From the NCBI GenBank assembly GCA_016716265.1, contig JADJWQ010000001.1:992001-1056000 (forward strand): a DNA stretch of 64,000 bases, written 5' to 3'. How positions within the stretch are numbered: position 1 is the first letter of the stretch; each line of letters begins with the position of its first letter. Source of the stretch: Planctomycetota bacterium. Its GTDB lineage: Bacteria > Planctomycetota > UBA1135 > UBA2386. Shown here piece by piece: positions 30,167-39,497 of this stretch. Below the pieces are notes generated by a model, which was given only the letters and a program-made list of their open reading frames with translations, was not told the origin of the DNA and did no database searches. Made by a program: the position numbers and the translations under genes.

Positions 30167-31248
30167 GTGGCGAGTTCACTGAGCAAGAGACCGGAGGGCT
30201 ACGAGGATCTCCTCCGAGACCTGCAGGACCGGGTCCGGGCCGCCCGCGTTCATGCGGCGCTCGCGGTGAACCGCGAACTCGTCCTTCCCTACTGGTCGAT
30301 CGGCCGGGACATCCTCGAGCGGCAGGACGAACTCGGGTGGGGGGCGAAGGTCATCGACCGGCTCGCCGCCGATCTCCGGAAGGAGTTCTACGAGAGCAAG
30401 GGCTTCTCCAGCCGCAACCTCCAGTACATGAGGAGCTTCGCAGAGGCGTGGCCGGACCCGGATACCGCGCAAGGGCCCCTTGCACGGATCACGTGGTCGC
30501 GCAACCTGGCCTTGCTCGAGAAGGTCAGGGACCGGGAGCAGAGGCTCTGGTACGGCCGCAAGACGGTCGAGCACGGCTGGAGCCGGAACGTGCTCGTGAT
30601 CCACATCGAGCGCGAGCTCTTCGACGCCCAGGGCGGGGCGAGCACGAACTTCTCTACCACGCTCCCGGCTCCGCGGTCGGACCTTGCCCGGGAGACCCTG
30701 AAGGACCCTTACGAGCTCGACTTCCTCGGCCTCACCGAAGACGCCGCGGAGCGCGTGATCGAACTCGGGCTCGTTCGGCACATCCGAGACTTCCTGCTCG
30801 AGCTCGGCCGAGGGTTCGCGTTCGTCGGAAACCGGGTCCCGCTCCGCGTGGGGGAAGAGGAATTCCGGATCGACCTCCCCCTCTATCACCTGAAGCTCCG
30901 CTGCTACGTCGTCATCGAGCTGAAGGCCGCGCAGTTCCGGCCTGAGCACATGGGAAACTCGACTCCTACCTGTCGGCGGTGGATGACCTGCTCCGGCACC
31001 GGGACGACCAGCCGAGCGTCGGCCTGCTGCTCGGCAAGGACCGCGAAGCCACCGTCGCCGAGTATGCGCTCCGCGGGACGACGCAGCCGTTGGCGGTCTC
31101 GCAGTACGAGCTCACGAAGGCGCTGCCCGAAGACGTGGAGGACAAGCTACGGAGCGCCGAGGACCTCGAGGCGGAGCTGGAGAGCGACCAGCTCCCGGGA
31201 ACCGGAACCGAGAGGGAAGGGGATGCGACTTCGTCGATTCGGGATTGA
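30167..31248 (+). CDS. YhcG/DUF1016-type PDDEXK nuclease, frameshifted
   Basis: Read across one frameshift the product is about 360 residues. It has an N-terminal DUF1016 wHTH-like domain (LAVNRELVLPYWSIGRDIL, GFSSRNLQYMRSFAEAWP) and a C-terminal nuclease domain with catalytic elements Asp in FRIDLPLYH and E-x-K in VVIELKAAQF. At 30953-30958 the sequence GGAAAC breaks the frame. One more A would read GGA AAA CTC and continue as LDSYLSAVDDLLRHRDDQPS, exactly the expected family sequence, to the stop at 31248. The unshifted frame runs on in nonsense to 31330. GTG 30167 gives the family's normal N terminus. YhcG proteins are often carried near restriction and mobile loci. Its presence marks the start of the accessory region. 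Confidence 0.75.
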
Positions 31249-31740
31249 ACGGTTCCGAGCAGTTCTCGCGCTCGACTGGCAGGACACCGGGGACACAGGC
31301 ACAGCCGTCCTGCTGACGGTCGCGCAATAGACTCGTCCGCAGCAGAAGAGAAGCCACTTGCTCCGGCGGGCGAAGCCGCACGCACCGGCCGAGAACGCAG
31401 GTCGAAAGAGCGACGGGGGCGCGCCCGTGAGCGGTTGCCGATGTCTCACCTGAAGCCGGAATCGGGCAAGGGCAATCTGGACGGCCAATGCTCGACGAAA
31501 CCACCGACCGTGCCGAGGGACGCGAAGTCGGGGGCCGTTCCCCCGGATGACAGGAGCTGCCGCACGGCACCGAAGGACCCGCTCATCCGATCTCGGTCAC
31601 CCACCGGCTCCACCGTCGGGTCGCCGCTGAGCATCTCGTGCGCCCCGCTCGCACGATTCGCGGTGACGAACGCATCGCCCTGCCGACGAGGTAGTCGACC
31701 TCCCTCGTGATCCGGAGCTACGACGTCACGGGGATCCCGA
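31249..31740. other. gene-poor stretch between convergent genes
   Basis: About 490 bases between the YhcG-type gene and the SEC-C gene. Base composition is patchier than in the backbone. No frame shows a recognisable protein and no strong hairpin was noticed. Confidence 0.4.
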
Positions 31741-32298
31741 TCACCGTCCGGCGCCGGCACCGCGCGCCGGGCCCGCACAGCACTTACCGTACTTGCGACC
31801 ACTGCCGCACGGACACGGGTCGTTGCGGCGGATCTTCACGCTCCTGCCGCGGGGCCCGGGCCGGTTGCCCTTCTCCACGTCCTCCCGGAACATCGCATAG
31901 TGCCGCTGGATCCGGGCGACGTAGGCCGTGTCGCGGAGCACGAGCTGCTGCGCGAGGTCCAGGAAGGCGTCCGCGTGCCGTCCCTGCGCCGGGCCCAGGT
32001 GGAGGGCCGGCCCCTTCAGCTCGGCCACCATGTCCGGATCGTCCTCGCGCAGCCATGCCGCGTAGAAGCTCGCGTCCTCCCAGCCGAAGTTGATCACGGC
32101 CTCGCAGCGGCCGTTGGCCGTGTCGATGACCCACAGGAGGACGCGCCGACAGTCGCAGCCGGGCTCGTCGCAGAACATCTCGAGGAACGCATAGTGGCCG
32201 GCAGGGGGTCCCGGTTCCGAGCCGTGCAGCCGGATGATCGTGCGGGTCTCCCGATCGGCAAGGTCGCGGAAGCGGTCGCGGAACAGGGTGAAGGGCAT
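31741..32298 (-). CDS. SEC-C motif protein
   Basis: A 185-residue protein whose C terminus carries the zinc-binding SEC-C motif: RRNDPCPCGSGRKYGKCC (C-x-C-x8-C-C). The same motif is found at the end of SecA and in many small proteins. The N-terminal 130 residues are an alpha/beta domain with extra cysteines in MFCDEPGCDCRRVLL. ATG 32298 is chosen as the domain starts directly after it. The gene begins 11 bases after the stop of the TPR gene on the same strand, so the two form one unit. The function is unknown. Confidence 0.8.
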   Translation of the reverse strand: MPFTLFRDRFRDLADRETRTIIRLHGSEPGPPAGHYAFLEMFCDEPGCDCRRVLLWVIDTANGRCEAVINFGWEDASFYAAWLREDDPDMVAELKGPALHLGPAQGRHADAFLDLAQQLVLRDTAYVARIQRHYAMFREDVEKGNRPGPRGRSVKIRRNDPCPCGSGRKYGKCCAGPARGAGAGR

Positions 32299-32309
32299 CG
32301 GTGGTGAGC

Positions 32310-33743
32310 CTACTCCCTCGCGACGCTCGAGCCAGCAGGGGCGTGCGGCGGGGAGGTCGCTTCGTCGCTCGATGCCGCGGGTGCCGTCCGGTAGCCCTCC
32401 GCGAAGGCGAGGGAGCACATCTCCCCGATCCGGTCGAACGCCCCTCGGTCCCGGCCGGCGCGGTCCTCGTCCGACCGGACCCGCGCCGCCCTGAGCTCGT
32501 CGCGCAGACCGGCGAACTCGCTCCACAGACTCGCGAAGAAGCCCGCTGACGCGCGGCTCCGCCGGGCGAGGAAGCCGCGGATCGAGCCGTGCAGGACCAC
32601 GCCGCCATTGTGGTCGTTCACCTCGTCGTCGCCCTCGGGGTCGGGCAGGCGCTGACCGACGATCCTCGCCGCGCTGCGCGGCACGTTCATCATCGCATGG
32701 ACGAACCAGACCCGCGCGTCGTCGAGGCGCCCGAGCTCGTGGGCGGCGAGCGCGGCGATCAGGCTCTCGCGCGGTGCCACCCGGTGGACCCGCAGCGCCG
32801 CGCGCAGGGCACCCAGCCAATCGCCGAGCGACAGACACGCCGCGGCTCGATGTCCGGCGGCGTGCAGGTGGTCGTGACACTCGCGCTCGAGCCGCTCGCA
32901 AACTTCGAGCGACTCCTCGTGCTCTCCCGCGCAGTTGTAGGTCAGGGCCAGGTTGCGGAGGCCGCGCATATAGGGCCGGGTCGCGTCGTCGCTCCACCAC
33001 CGATCCTCCGCCACGCGCTTGGGCAACAGTCTACGCCCGAGGTCGATGCACTGACGGAAGCGCGCGATCGCCAGCGGATAGTCCCCTCGATCGAACGCGA
33101 TCAGCCCGAGGAAGTTGTGGCCCTCGGCATAGCCTTCGAACATATCCGTCAGCATCACGAAGACCGCCTCGGCCATGTCGAGGTCGCCCTTCTCGTAGTA
33201 GCCACGCGCGAAGTCCTCGGCATCCGGCGGCACCTCGCGACTGGACATCGCATAGCGCCAATGGAAGGGATTGTCGGCCATCCACTCGGCCGCCGCGGGC
33301 GACGGCTTTTCGATGGCGAGCCGCCAGTCGATCAGGTCGCGCAGGAACTCGAGCTCCTTCCGGTGCTCGTCGATCAGCTGCCACGAAGACGACAACCATT
33401 GCGGGTCGGTCAGCAGCAGGCGGCGCACGAAGCGCCGCAGGTCGGGGCGGAAGCCGTCGCGCAGGCGCGTCCCGACGTAGTCGTAGGTCTCGGGCAGTGC
33501 CTCGAGGTTCTGCGCGATCGCGGCGTCGATCTTGTCCCAGTCGAACCGCAGCCCGGGGTTCTGCGCCTCGAGGGCTCGCCGGAATTGCGTCGGGCCCCCG
33601 GGCTGTCCGCGCCCGAGGATCTCGCGGGCTTCGCGCTGCGAGTAGATCGTGAACAGAACCTGCTGCTCGACCTTGCTGCTGTCGGGGTCGCGGGCTCCGT
33701 GGACGATCGCGAGTTGGTTGCCGCGCCGGCGGACGTAGGCCAT
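32310..33743 (-). CDS. TPR-like repeat protein
   Basis: A 477-residue cytoplasmic protein. The N-terminal 40 residues (MAYVRRRGNQLAIVHGARD) resemble the opening of recombinase-like or mobile-element-linked proteins. The middle (about 170-370) shows tetratricopeptide-like helical repeats such as GYYEKGDLDMAEAVFVML, GHNFLGLIAFDRGDYPLAI and RNLALTYNCAGEHEESL. ATG 33743 is supported by GAGGAG about seven bases upstream. A shortened, nonsense-mutated copy lies at 50,437-51,316, so this gene or its segment has been duplicated within the accessory region. Possibly a protein-interaction scaffold working with the SEC-C protein downstream; no function is known. Confidence 0.78.
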   Translation of the reverse strand: MAYVRRRGNQLAIVHGARDPDSSKVEQQVLFTIYSQREAREILGRGQPGGPTQFRRALEAQNPGLRFDWDKIDAAIAQNLEALPETYDYVGTRLRDGFRPDLRRFVRRLLLTDPQWLSSSWQLIDEHRKELEFLRDLIDWRLAIEKPSPAAAEWMADNPFHWRYAMSSREVPPDAEDFARGYYEKGDLDMAEAVFVMLTDMFEGYAEGHNFLGLIAFDRGDYPLAIARFRQCIDLGRRLLPKRVAEDRWWSDDATRPYMRGLRNLALTYNCAGEHEESLEVCERLERECHDHLHAAGHRAAACLSLGDWLGALRAALRVHRVAPRESLIAALAAHELGRLDDARVWFVHAMMNVPRSAARIVGQRLPDPEGDDEVNDHNGGVVLHGSIRGFLARRSRASAGFFASLWSEFAGLRDELRAARVRSDEDRAGRDRGAFDRIGEMCSLAFAEGYRTAPAASSDEATSPPHAPAGSSVARE

Positions 33744-34544
33744 GGAGATGCTCCTCGGTCGTTGTGTCTTCGGATTTATGCCACACAACACTGCGTTGTG
33801 CCAGCACCATCTCTGTGCACAACGCGCCGGGCTCGCCCAAGGCACCCGTTCGCGCGAGTGGGGACCGCGAGCGTGGCCGCGCGGGTCCCCGACCCGCCGG
33901 CTCCCACGGCGGGATCCTTCCGATGCCATCGACGCGTTCGCACGTCGCCGAACGGCGACCGAGCGGACGTCCGGCAAGCCTGGGCAAGGGGGTCGGGGCG
34001 CGGCGGCGGTCTGCAGTCGACGCGACTCGAAGTCGACGGGCACATCCCGCCGCCCCCTGCGATCGGTTTGGTGGTCGGGCGTTTCGCCGCGGCTCGCGCT
34101 GCGTCGCACGGTCGGCCCGACCCGGCGCGCCGCACGAAGACGTGGCGGGAGGGAGACGCTGTACTCGCGGCCGCCCCCGGAAGACGGACGTCGGCAGACT
34201 CGGTCAGGTGGCGACGACGGATCGCCGCGGCGGGCCCGGTCACGTCGTGGCCGTCCGGGACCGGTGCGGACCAGAGTGCGACGTGGGACGACTCGCTGCG
34301 GAGACCGGAAAGGCGCCGAGCGCCGCGTCGGTTCGCCTTCCGCGACCCAGCCATCGACCGGGTCCTCGCGACCTGGGGTGGACTCGCCCGGTCGACGCGC
34401 GAGGAACGGGATCTCGAGGCAAGCCGGATCGTCGAACCCGTGCTGTCGACGCACCGGCGCACGGATCAACGGTCGCCTGATTCGTGGCTCTCATCACGCC
34501 GAAGGTGAGCGCTCGGCAGACCGGGTCCGGCCGCGGCGCGGCTC
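33744..34544. other. gene-poor stretch
   Basis: About 800 bases between the TPR start and the end of the SNF2 gene. Apart from the inverted repeat near 33790, no gene, hairpin or repeat can be supported; the open frames are typical high-GC noise. Confidence 0.4.
33784..33800. promoter_or_regulatory. perfect inverted repeat upstream of the TPR gene
   Basis: CACAAC and GTTGTG face each other across five bases (ACTGC), 41-57 bases upstream of the TPR start on the minus strand. A CATAAAT segment lies between the repeat and the start and could be a -10 element. A regulator site or operator is plausible; this is inference from position and symmetry. Confidence 0.4.
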
Positions 34545-37274
34545 TCAGCGAGACGCCAGCAGTTGCGCGAGCGACTTCGCGAGCTTGTCCAGCGACTCAC
34601 GGCCCGGGAGCGTCACGGTCAACTGCAGACGGCCTCGAGCGTCCTCCTCGATGCACCGCGTGAGCCGGCTGCGCAGTTCGTCGACGACCTGACCGTCGGC
34701 TCCCTCCGATCCGACCGTCTCTGCTGCCGGCAGCAGCTCGCCCAGGAACTCGAACGCTGCCGCCAACATCCGGCCGCCGGCCTCGGCAACGCGCGCACGC
34801 TCCTCGCCGAGACGTCCCGCCGCGCTCGACTCGCGCTGCTTCTCGCTCTCGTCGATCGGGGCTGCGGCCCGCTTGCCGAGCAGCACCTCGAGCCGGCGCT
34901 TGAGCTCCTCCATCCCGCTCTGCAGCTCGACCTCGTCGATCCGCGAATCGGGATCGAGGACCGCCTGGAACAGCTGATGTTTCGCCGACAGCGTGCCGAG
35001 CATGTTCTCTTCGATCGTGCCCTCGGTGACCATCACGAACACCTGCACGTGCCGCTTCTGACCGAGGCGATGCGCGCGACCGATGCGCTGTTCGAGCAGC
35101 GCGGGGTTCCACGGCAGGTCGACATTGACGACCGTATTTGCCGCCTGCAGGTTCAGACCGGTGGCACCGGCGTTGGTGGTCAGGAACACGCGGCATGCCG
35201 GATCCTCGCGGAAGCGACGCACGAGCTCGTGTCGCTTCTGCTGCGGCACCTTGCCATCGAGGCGGACCATGGACGCCGGCGGCTTGCGCAGCCTCGGCGC
35301 GAGCACCGTCTCGATCTCGTCGAGCATCGTGGTCCACTCCGAGAACAAGACGACCTTGCGCCCCGCCTCGGCGAGCAGATCGTCGAACAGCTCGGCGAGC
35401 CGCTCCAGCTTGCTCGAATACGCGGGCCGCTGCTTGTCGACGAGGAACGTGCTGTCGGCCGCCATCCGACACAGCAGCAGAGCCTTCTGCAGCCGCAGCA
35501 GGTCGACCTCGGAGAGCCAGGCCTTGCGCACGATCGTGGCGACGACCTGCATCGCCCCGTCGTGCAGCGACAGCTGCTCCTGGGTCGGCTGCACGCGGAC
35601 GATCTCCGTCGACCGCTCGGGCAACTGCTTCATGACCTCGTCGCGCGTGCGGCGCAGCAGGACCGGCGCCAGCGTGGCACGCAGCTTGTCGAGGTTCTTG
35701 AAGCCCAGCACGCGGCCGTTCTCGTCGACTACGCGGTGCGCATGGAAGAAGCGGAACGCGGGCCCGAGTCGGCGGTCGTCGATGAACTCGACGATCGAAT
35801 AGAGCTCGTCGAGGCGGTTCTCCAGCGGGGTACCCGTCAGGACCAGCGCGAACGGCGACTCGAGTGTCTTGATGACGCGCGCCGTCTTCGCTTCCCAGTT
35901 CTTGATGCGCTGCGCTTCGTCGAGCACGATCAGGTCCCATTGCTGTGCCTCGATCGCGGCGAGATCGCGCAGCACCTGCTCGTAGTTGCAGACGGTGAAG
36001 AACTGCTCGCCGCCGTACTGCGCGGCGCGCCCCGCCGCCGCGCCGACCACGGTCCTGGCCGAGCGACCGGAGAATCGTGCGATCTCGCCGATCCATTGCG
36101 ACTTCACGGACGCCGGGCACACGACCAGCACGCGCCGGATGTCGGCTTCGCGCGACAGCAGCTCCGCCACGCCGATCGCCTGGATCGTCTTGCCGAGCCC
36201 CATGTCGTCGGCGAGCACCGCGCGGCCCGACGCGACGGCAAAAGCGATGCCGTCGAGCTGGTAGGGCAGCAGCTCCACCCGCAGCAGCGAGCGGCGCAGC
36301 GGGTGCTCCCCCGGGTCGCGCCGGATCGCGGCGCACAGCCGCGCCAGGCGGCGACGGAGGAGCAACCCCTCGATGAGCGCCTCGGCGTCGGGGAAGATCA
36401 CGACGTCATGGCCGAGCTGCTCGATGCGCCGCACGGCCTCGAGCAACTTCAAGGCGTGCGCGGCATCGACCGGGATCCGCTCGAACGGCCGCGCGAGCTG
36501 GGCGATCGCGGGGCTGCAGCGCTCGGGCAAGCGCATCCGGAAGGTCAGGTCCTCGGCGTAGTCGATGCCCAGCGAGATGCGCTTGCGCCGGTACGGGCGG
36601 GTGAGTTCGGACTTCTTGAACCGACGCTTCACCTTGGTGAGCACGTGCAGGATGTGCTTGCAGGTGCCCAAGGTGTTCTTGCGGAAGTCGGGACACGAAC
36701 AGTACGAGTCGCCACGCTCGCTCCCGCGCAGCACCACGCGGTAGCTCCGACCACTCTCGCGGCTGGTCACCTCGTACGTCGTCCACGGCTGCCTCGGATC
36801 GGTCGAGCTCACCTGCATGCGCTCGTCCCGCGCCCGCTGTGCGCGATCCTCCAGCGCTCGGGCGACGAGCTCCGCGTCGCCGAGCGCCTCGTTCGGGGTC
36901 CGCGGTGACGGCGGCGCCGCGAGTCCCAACGCCAGCTTCTCCTCCAGGACGACGCGCAACGCCGTAGCCACGTGCAGACATGGGCGCGTGCACCGCGAGC
37001 AGCTTCGCGCCAGTCGCCCCCGCGCGGACTCCGCCAGCCGAAGCGTCGCGACCGCATCCGACAGGCGCAGCTGGAACGAGCTCCTGGTCAGCTTCGCCTG
37101 CGCACCGATGTCCACCTCGACGCGGCGGGACTCGCTCAGCAGCTGCTTGCCGCGAGCGCCCAGCAGCTTCTCCGCATCGGCGGTGCTCAGGTGCGCGAGC
37201 AGGTCGCGGAACGACGGCACCACCCGCTTCTCGACCGGTCCGCGCGACGCCCGCGGTGCGTTCTCGGCAGCCAT
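34545..37274 (-). CDS. SNF2-family ATPase with SWIM zinc finger
   Basis: A 909-residue protein. Residues about 160-215 carry a SWIM zinc finger (CSCPDF and CKHILHVL), a DNA- or protein-binding module typical of bacterial SNF2 proteins. The SNF2 ATPase follows: DDMGLGKTIQAIG (Walker A), LVVCPASVKSQW, DLIVLDEAQRIKN (the DEAQ box), LTGTPLENRLDELYSIVEF, and in the second lobe LTTNAGATGLNLQAANTV and RIGRAHRLGQ. It is a double-stranded-DNA translocase by family; the cellular role (chromatin or DNA repair, or defence) is not known. ATG 37274 is chosen because the N-terminal domain begins there. Placed between gene-poor stretches in the accessory region. Confidence 0.9.
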   Translation of the reverse strand: MAAENAPRASRGPVEKRVVPSFRDLLAHLSTADAEKLLGARGKQLLSESRRVEVDIGAQAKLTRSSFQLRLSDAVATLRLAESARGRLARSCSRCTRPCLHVATALRVVLEEKLALGLAAPPSPRTPNEALGDAELVARALEDRAQRARDERMQVSSTDPRQPWTTYEVTSRESGRSYRVVLRGSERGDSYCSCPDFRKNTLGTCKHILHVLTKVKRRFKKSELTRPYRRKRISLGIDYAEDLTFRMRLPERCSPAIAQLARPFERIPVDAAHALKLLEAVRRIEQLGHDVVIFPDAEALIEGLLLRRRLARLCAAIRRDPGEHPLRRSLLRVELLPYQLDGIAFAVASGRAVLADDMGLGKTIQAIGVAELLSREADIRRVLVVCPASVKSQWIGEIARFSGRSARTVVGAAAGRAAQYGGEQFFTVCNYEQVLRDLAAIEAQQWDLIVLDEAQRIKNWEAKTARVIKTLESPFALVLTGTPLENRLDELYSIVEFIDDRRLGPAFRFFHAHRVVDENGRVLGFKNLDKLRATLAPVLLRRTRDEVMKQLPERSTEIVRVQPTQEQLSLHDGAMQVVATIVRKAWLSEVDLLRLQKALLLCRMAADSTFLVDKQRPAYSSKLERLAELFDDLLAEAGRKVVLFSEWTTMLDEIETVLAPRLRKPPASMVRLDGKVPQQKRHELVRRFREDPACRVFLTTNAGATGLNLQAANTVVNVDLPWNPALLEQRIGRAHRLGQKRHVQVFVMVTEGTIEENMLGTLSAKHQLFQAVLDPDSRIDEVELQSGMEELKRRLEVLLGKRAAAPIDESEKQRESSAAGRLGEERARVAEAGGRMLAAAFEFLGELLPAAETVGSEGADGQVVDELRSRLTRCIEEDARGRLQLTVTLPGRESLDKLAKSLAQLLASR

Positions 37275-37811
37275 GGAGTCGAAGCGTGCGAGGAAGCGCC
37301 GAGCCGGGCAAGTTCGGCGACGCTTGCGGAGGAACGGAGCCCTCGGATCGTCGCTCCTCGCGCGCGTGGATCCGCGGTGCGACGCTCGACTCGTGCTGCC
37401 GGCGAACGTGGCGGCGCGGGTCGCGCGCGTCGCCCGAGCCGCCGACGCCACGGCGCGCGAGACGGGCGACACCACCGCCGACGGTAGGCGAGCCCGGGTG
37501 GCGACCACGGCGCAGGTCTCCCGTTCCGCGAGTTTCTCGGGCGCGCGCGGAACGGCACTTGGGAGCGTCGGACGTCCGTGCCACGATCGACGCTCGGGAG
37601 TCGGTCACCGACCGCGACGCGGCAGCGGCCGCCGGCGGCGATCGCATGTCCGCACGACGTTCGCGCAACCTCGCTGGGTCGCAACGGCTCGCGCGTGGTC
37701 GCGCCCGGTCGCGCGGGCTTCCTCGTCGGTCGAGAGACGCCGTGCGACCGCGTGAGAGTCGACACGACTCCGTCCCGGGTTGCATGCAGCCGCCCGGGCC
37801 GACCTGCAGCG
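37275..37811. other. gene-poor stretch before the AbiE-like relic
   Basis: About 540 bases upstream of the SNF2 gene. It should contain that gene's promoter. No coding sequence is supported. Confidence 0.4.
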
Positions 37812-37834
37812 AACTGAACTGCCGGTTTTGGCTT
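37812..37834. promoter_or_regulatory. relic of an antitoxin operator
   Basis: AACTGAAC-N5-GTTTTGGCTT resembles the perfect palindrome AACTAAAC-N5-GTTTAGTT that precedes the intact antitoxin at 49,837. In both, CGTGCG follows directly. Here the symmetry has been lost by point changes, in step with the decay of the gene behind it. Confidence 0.5.
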
Positions 37835-37844
37835 CGTGCGCTGC

Positions 37845-38245
37845 CGGCCACTCCCCGACGTGGCACCCGCCCGATGCCACGTCCGCCAGCTCGGGATCGC
37901 GCGTACCAGATCGCCGCGGCCCAGGCCGGCCTGCTCACCCTGACGCAGGCCGAGGCCTGCGGATGATCCCAAGAGCACCTGGAGCAGCACCTCCGCGTCG
38001 GACGGATCCTCCGCATCCGTCGCGGCAGCCACCGGCTCACCCAGTGCCCGGCCGGCGAGCACGAGGAGCTCGTCGCGCTCGGGCTCGGGTCGGGCCGCGC
38101 CGGGGTACTGTCGCACGGGACGAGCCACTCCCTCCACGACCTCTCGGACGCCCTGCCGACGAGGGTGCACATGACGGTGGCTCGGGCATGGCGGACGCGA
38201 CGCCTGCGGGTTCCGGAGGGGCTCGTCCTGCACCACGATGGCCAG
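37845..38245 (+). pseudogene. decayed AbiEi-like antitoxin gene
   Basis: In one frame the text reads AAAQAGLLTLTQAEACG, a TGA stop at 37964-37966, then RILRIRRGSHRLTQCPAGE, LVALGLGSGRAGVLSHGTS and RTRRLRVPEGLVLHH. This follows the intact AbiEi-like antitoxin at 49,837-50,427 step by step (AAAQAGLFTLAQAEASG, RIRRGIYRLAHFPAGE, RRLRVPDGLVLHY). The internal stop falls within GYSSQHL of the intact copy. The original start is no longer clear. The last third of the antitoxin is missing, because the toxin relic begins at about 38240. Confidence 0.7.
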
Positions 38246-38950
38246 CGACGCGGCGGTCGTGAGAGGAGGGCTGGTCCCCGCACTGCGCCGGCGACGTGCA
38301 CGAACGACGACGGACGTCGACCTCCGCATGACGGGAACGTCGGCCGAGCTGCGCGATCGCCCGCAGGCCGCCGGCCGCCTCGAGCTCGGTGACCTCATGT
38401 GCTTGGAGGTCCAGCGCGATCGACAGCATCCCGAGCTGCGCGTCGAAGGCACGAGGTACGCCGGCCACCGCACCGCCGCCGAGTGTCGCCTGGCCGGCAA
38501 CATCCGAGGTCGCCGCGTCGACGTCGGTGTCGACGTCGGCTTCGGCGACCCGCTGGTCGGTGAGCCCGACCAGATCGTCGGCGACCGCCTGCAAGACTTC
38601 GCGGGCATTGCACCGGCGCGCATGCGCCTCCACCCGGTCGTCTCCCAAGTCGCCGACAAGCCGCACGCCCGCTCTCTGACCCCGCGTGCGGCCCGACTCG
38701 CGCATCGAGGACCTGCCCGATCCGGCGTTGCTGGCCACTACCGTGGAGATCAATACCAAGCAGCCGTGCACGGCGCTGAGCACGACGTTCGAGTTGCGGG
38801 CGACGCATGCTCTGCCGGAGTCCTTCGTCGAACCGCCGTCGGCATGGCGCACCTGATACGAGGTGCTGGCGGCGGCCGATGAGCTGCCGTGGTCGAAGCC
38901 GCAGGATGTTCACGCAGCAGTCGCGGCGTCCTCGATCCCGTGCTCACGGC
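38238..38950 (+). pseudogene. decayed nucleotidyltransferase toxin gene (AbiEii-like)
   Basis: The text RTTTDVDLRMTGT, GRLELGDLMCLEVQ, TAAECRLAGNIRG, VDVGFGDPLVGEPD and FAGIAPARMRLHPV has the order of AbiEii/AbiGii-type nucleotidyltransferase toxins, including the T-x-DVDL metal site. Past about 38650 the frame changes: RPDSRIEDLPDPALLATT, TFELRATHALPESF and AADELPWSKPQDVHAAV are family-like but sit in another frame and contain an in-frame stop. With the antitoxin relic before it, this is a dead toxin-antitoxin pair. Confidence 0.65.
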
Positions 38951-39047
38951 GCGCGGATTCCGAGCGCTCTGGGTGCCGTCAGAATGGCGCTGGCGCGGCG
39001 CGTAGTCGGCGACGTCCGACGACCGGCGGACCCCGCAGGGCGTCGTT

Positions 39048-39240
39048 GGCTCGACCGTCGCAGGTCGTCGCCGTGAGTCACGACCACGGAGCGAGCGCAG
39101 CGCCACGACCAGGGACGTGGTAGTCGGGCGTCCAGCCTCGGTCCACACCCCCCACGCCACCGACACGAACTCTCGTCCAGCCGGGAGAGCTGGTCGGAGC
39201 GAGAGGATTCGAACCACCGGCCCCCTTCACCCCATCGCGC
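39048..39240. repeat. repeat unit with tRNA-like end, copy a (long form)
   Basis: This 190-base stretch (CGACCGTCGCAGGTCG onwards, through GACCAGGGACGTGG and GTCGGGCGTCCAGCC) recurs at 51,317-51,505 with few differences. It ends with the tRNA-Pro-like core at 39,191-39,235. The two copies differ in what lies beyond them, so the segments between them were brought in or copied as blocks. Confidence 0.65.
39191..39235 (-). repeat. tRNA-Pro 3'-end direct repeat, copy a (candidate attachment site)
   Basis: On the minus strand this reads ATGGGGTGAAGGGGGCCGG, then a T-arm GGTTCGAATCC, then CGCTCCGACCA. That is the anticodon loop onwards of a tRNA-Pro(GGG) gene with encoded CCA. The 5' half of the tRNA is absent. 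Tyrosine integrases commonly recombine in exactly this part of tRNA genes, leaving the 3' end as a direct repeat. T-stem pairing is imperfect in this copy. Confidence 0.7.
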
Positions 39241-39497
39241 CCAGGCGACGCGGTGAGCCACTGCCGCAACACGCTGCGGCGGACGAGAACGATGTGGTGA
39301 CGGACGTCGACGCCTGCCCGGCGCGTCGGAACCGCTCCCGCGCAGGAGCGGCAGGTCGCACCGGTTTCGTGATCGTCGTGCGCCAGCGCGAGAGCCCACG
39401 CGACCGCGAGCGATTCCCACGTCCCGGTCGTGTGAGCGATCGGCTCGGTCGCTGCAGCGCGCCGCACACCCTGCCCGCGCGACGCGACGACGACCCG

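Noticed and set aside
38750..39217. Minus-strand frame of 155 codons over the toxin relic
   Set aside because: It is antisense to readable AbiEii-like text and has no recognisable features.
39191..39235. A complete tRNA-Pro gene at one of the tRNA-like sites
   Set aside because: No 5' acceptor strand (CGGAGCG), D-arm or 5' anticodon stem is found within 90 bases on the expected side of any of the five cores, so only 3' ends are present.
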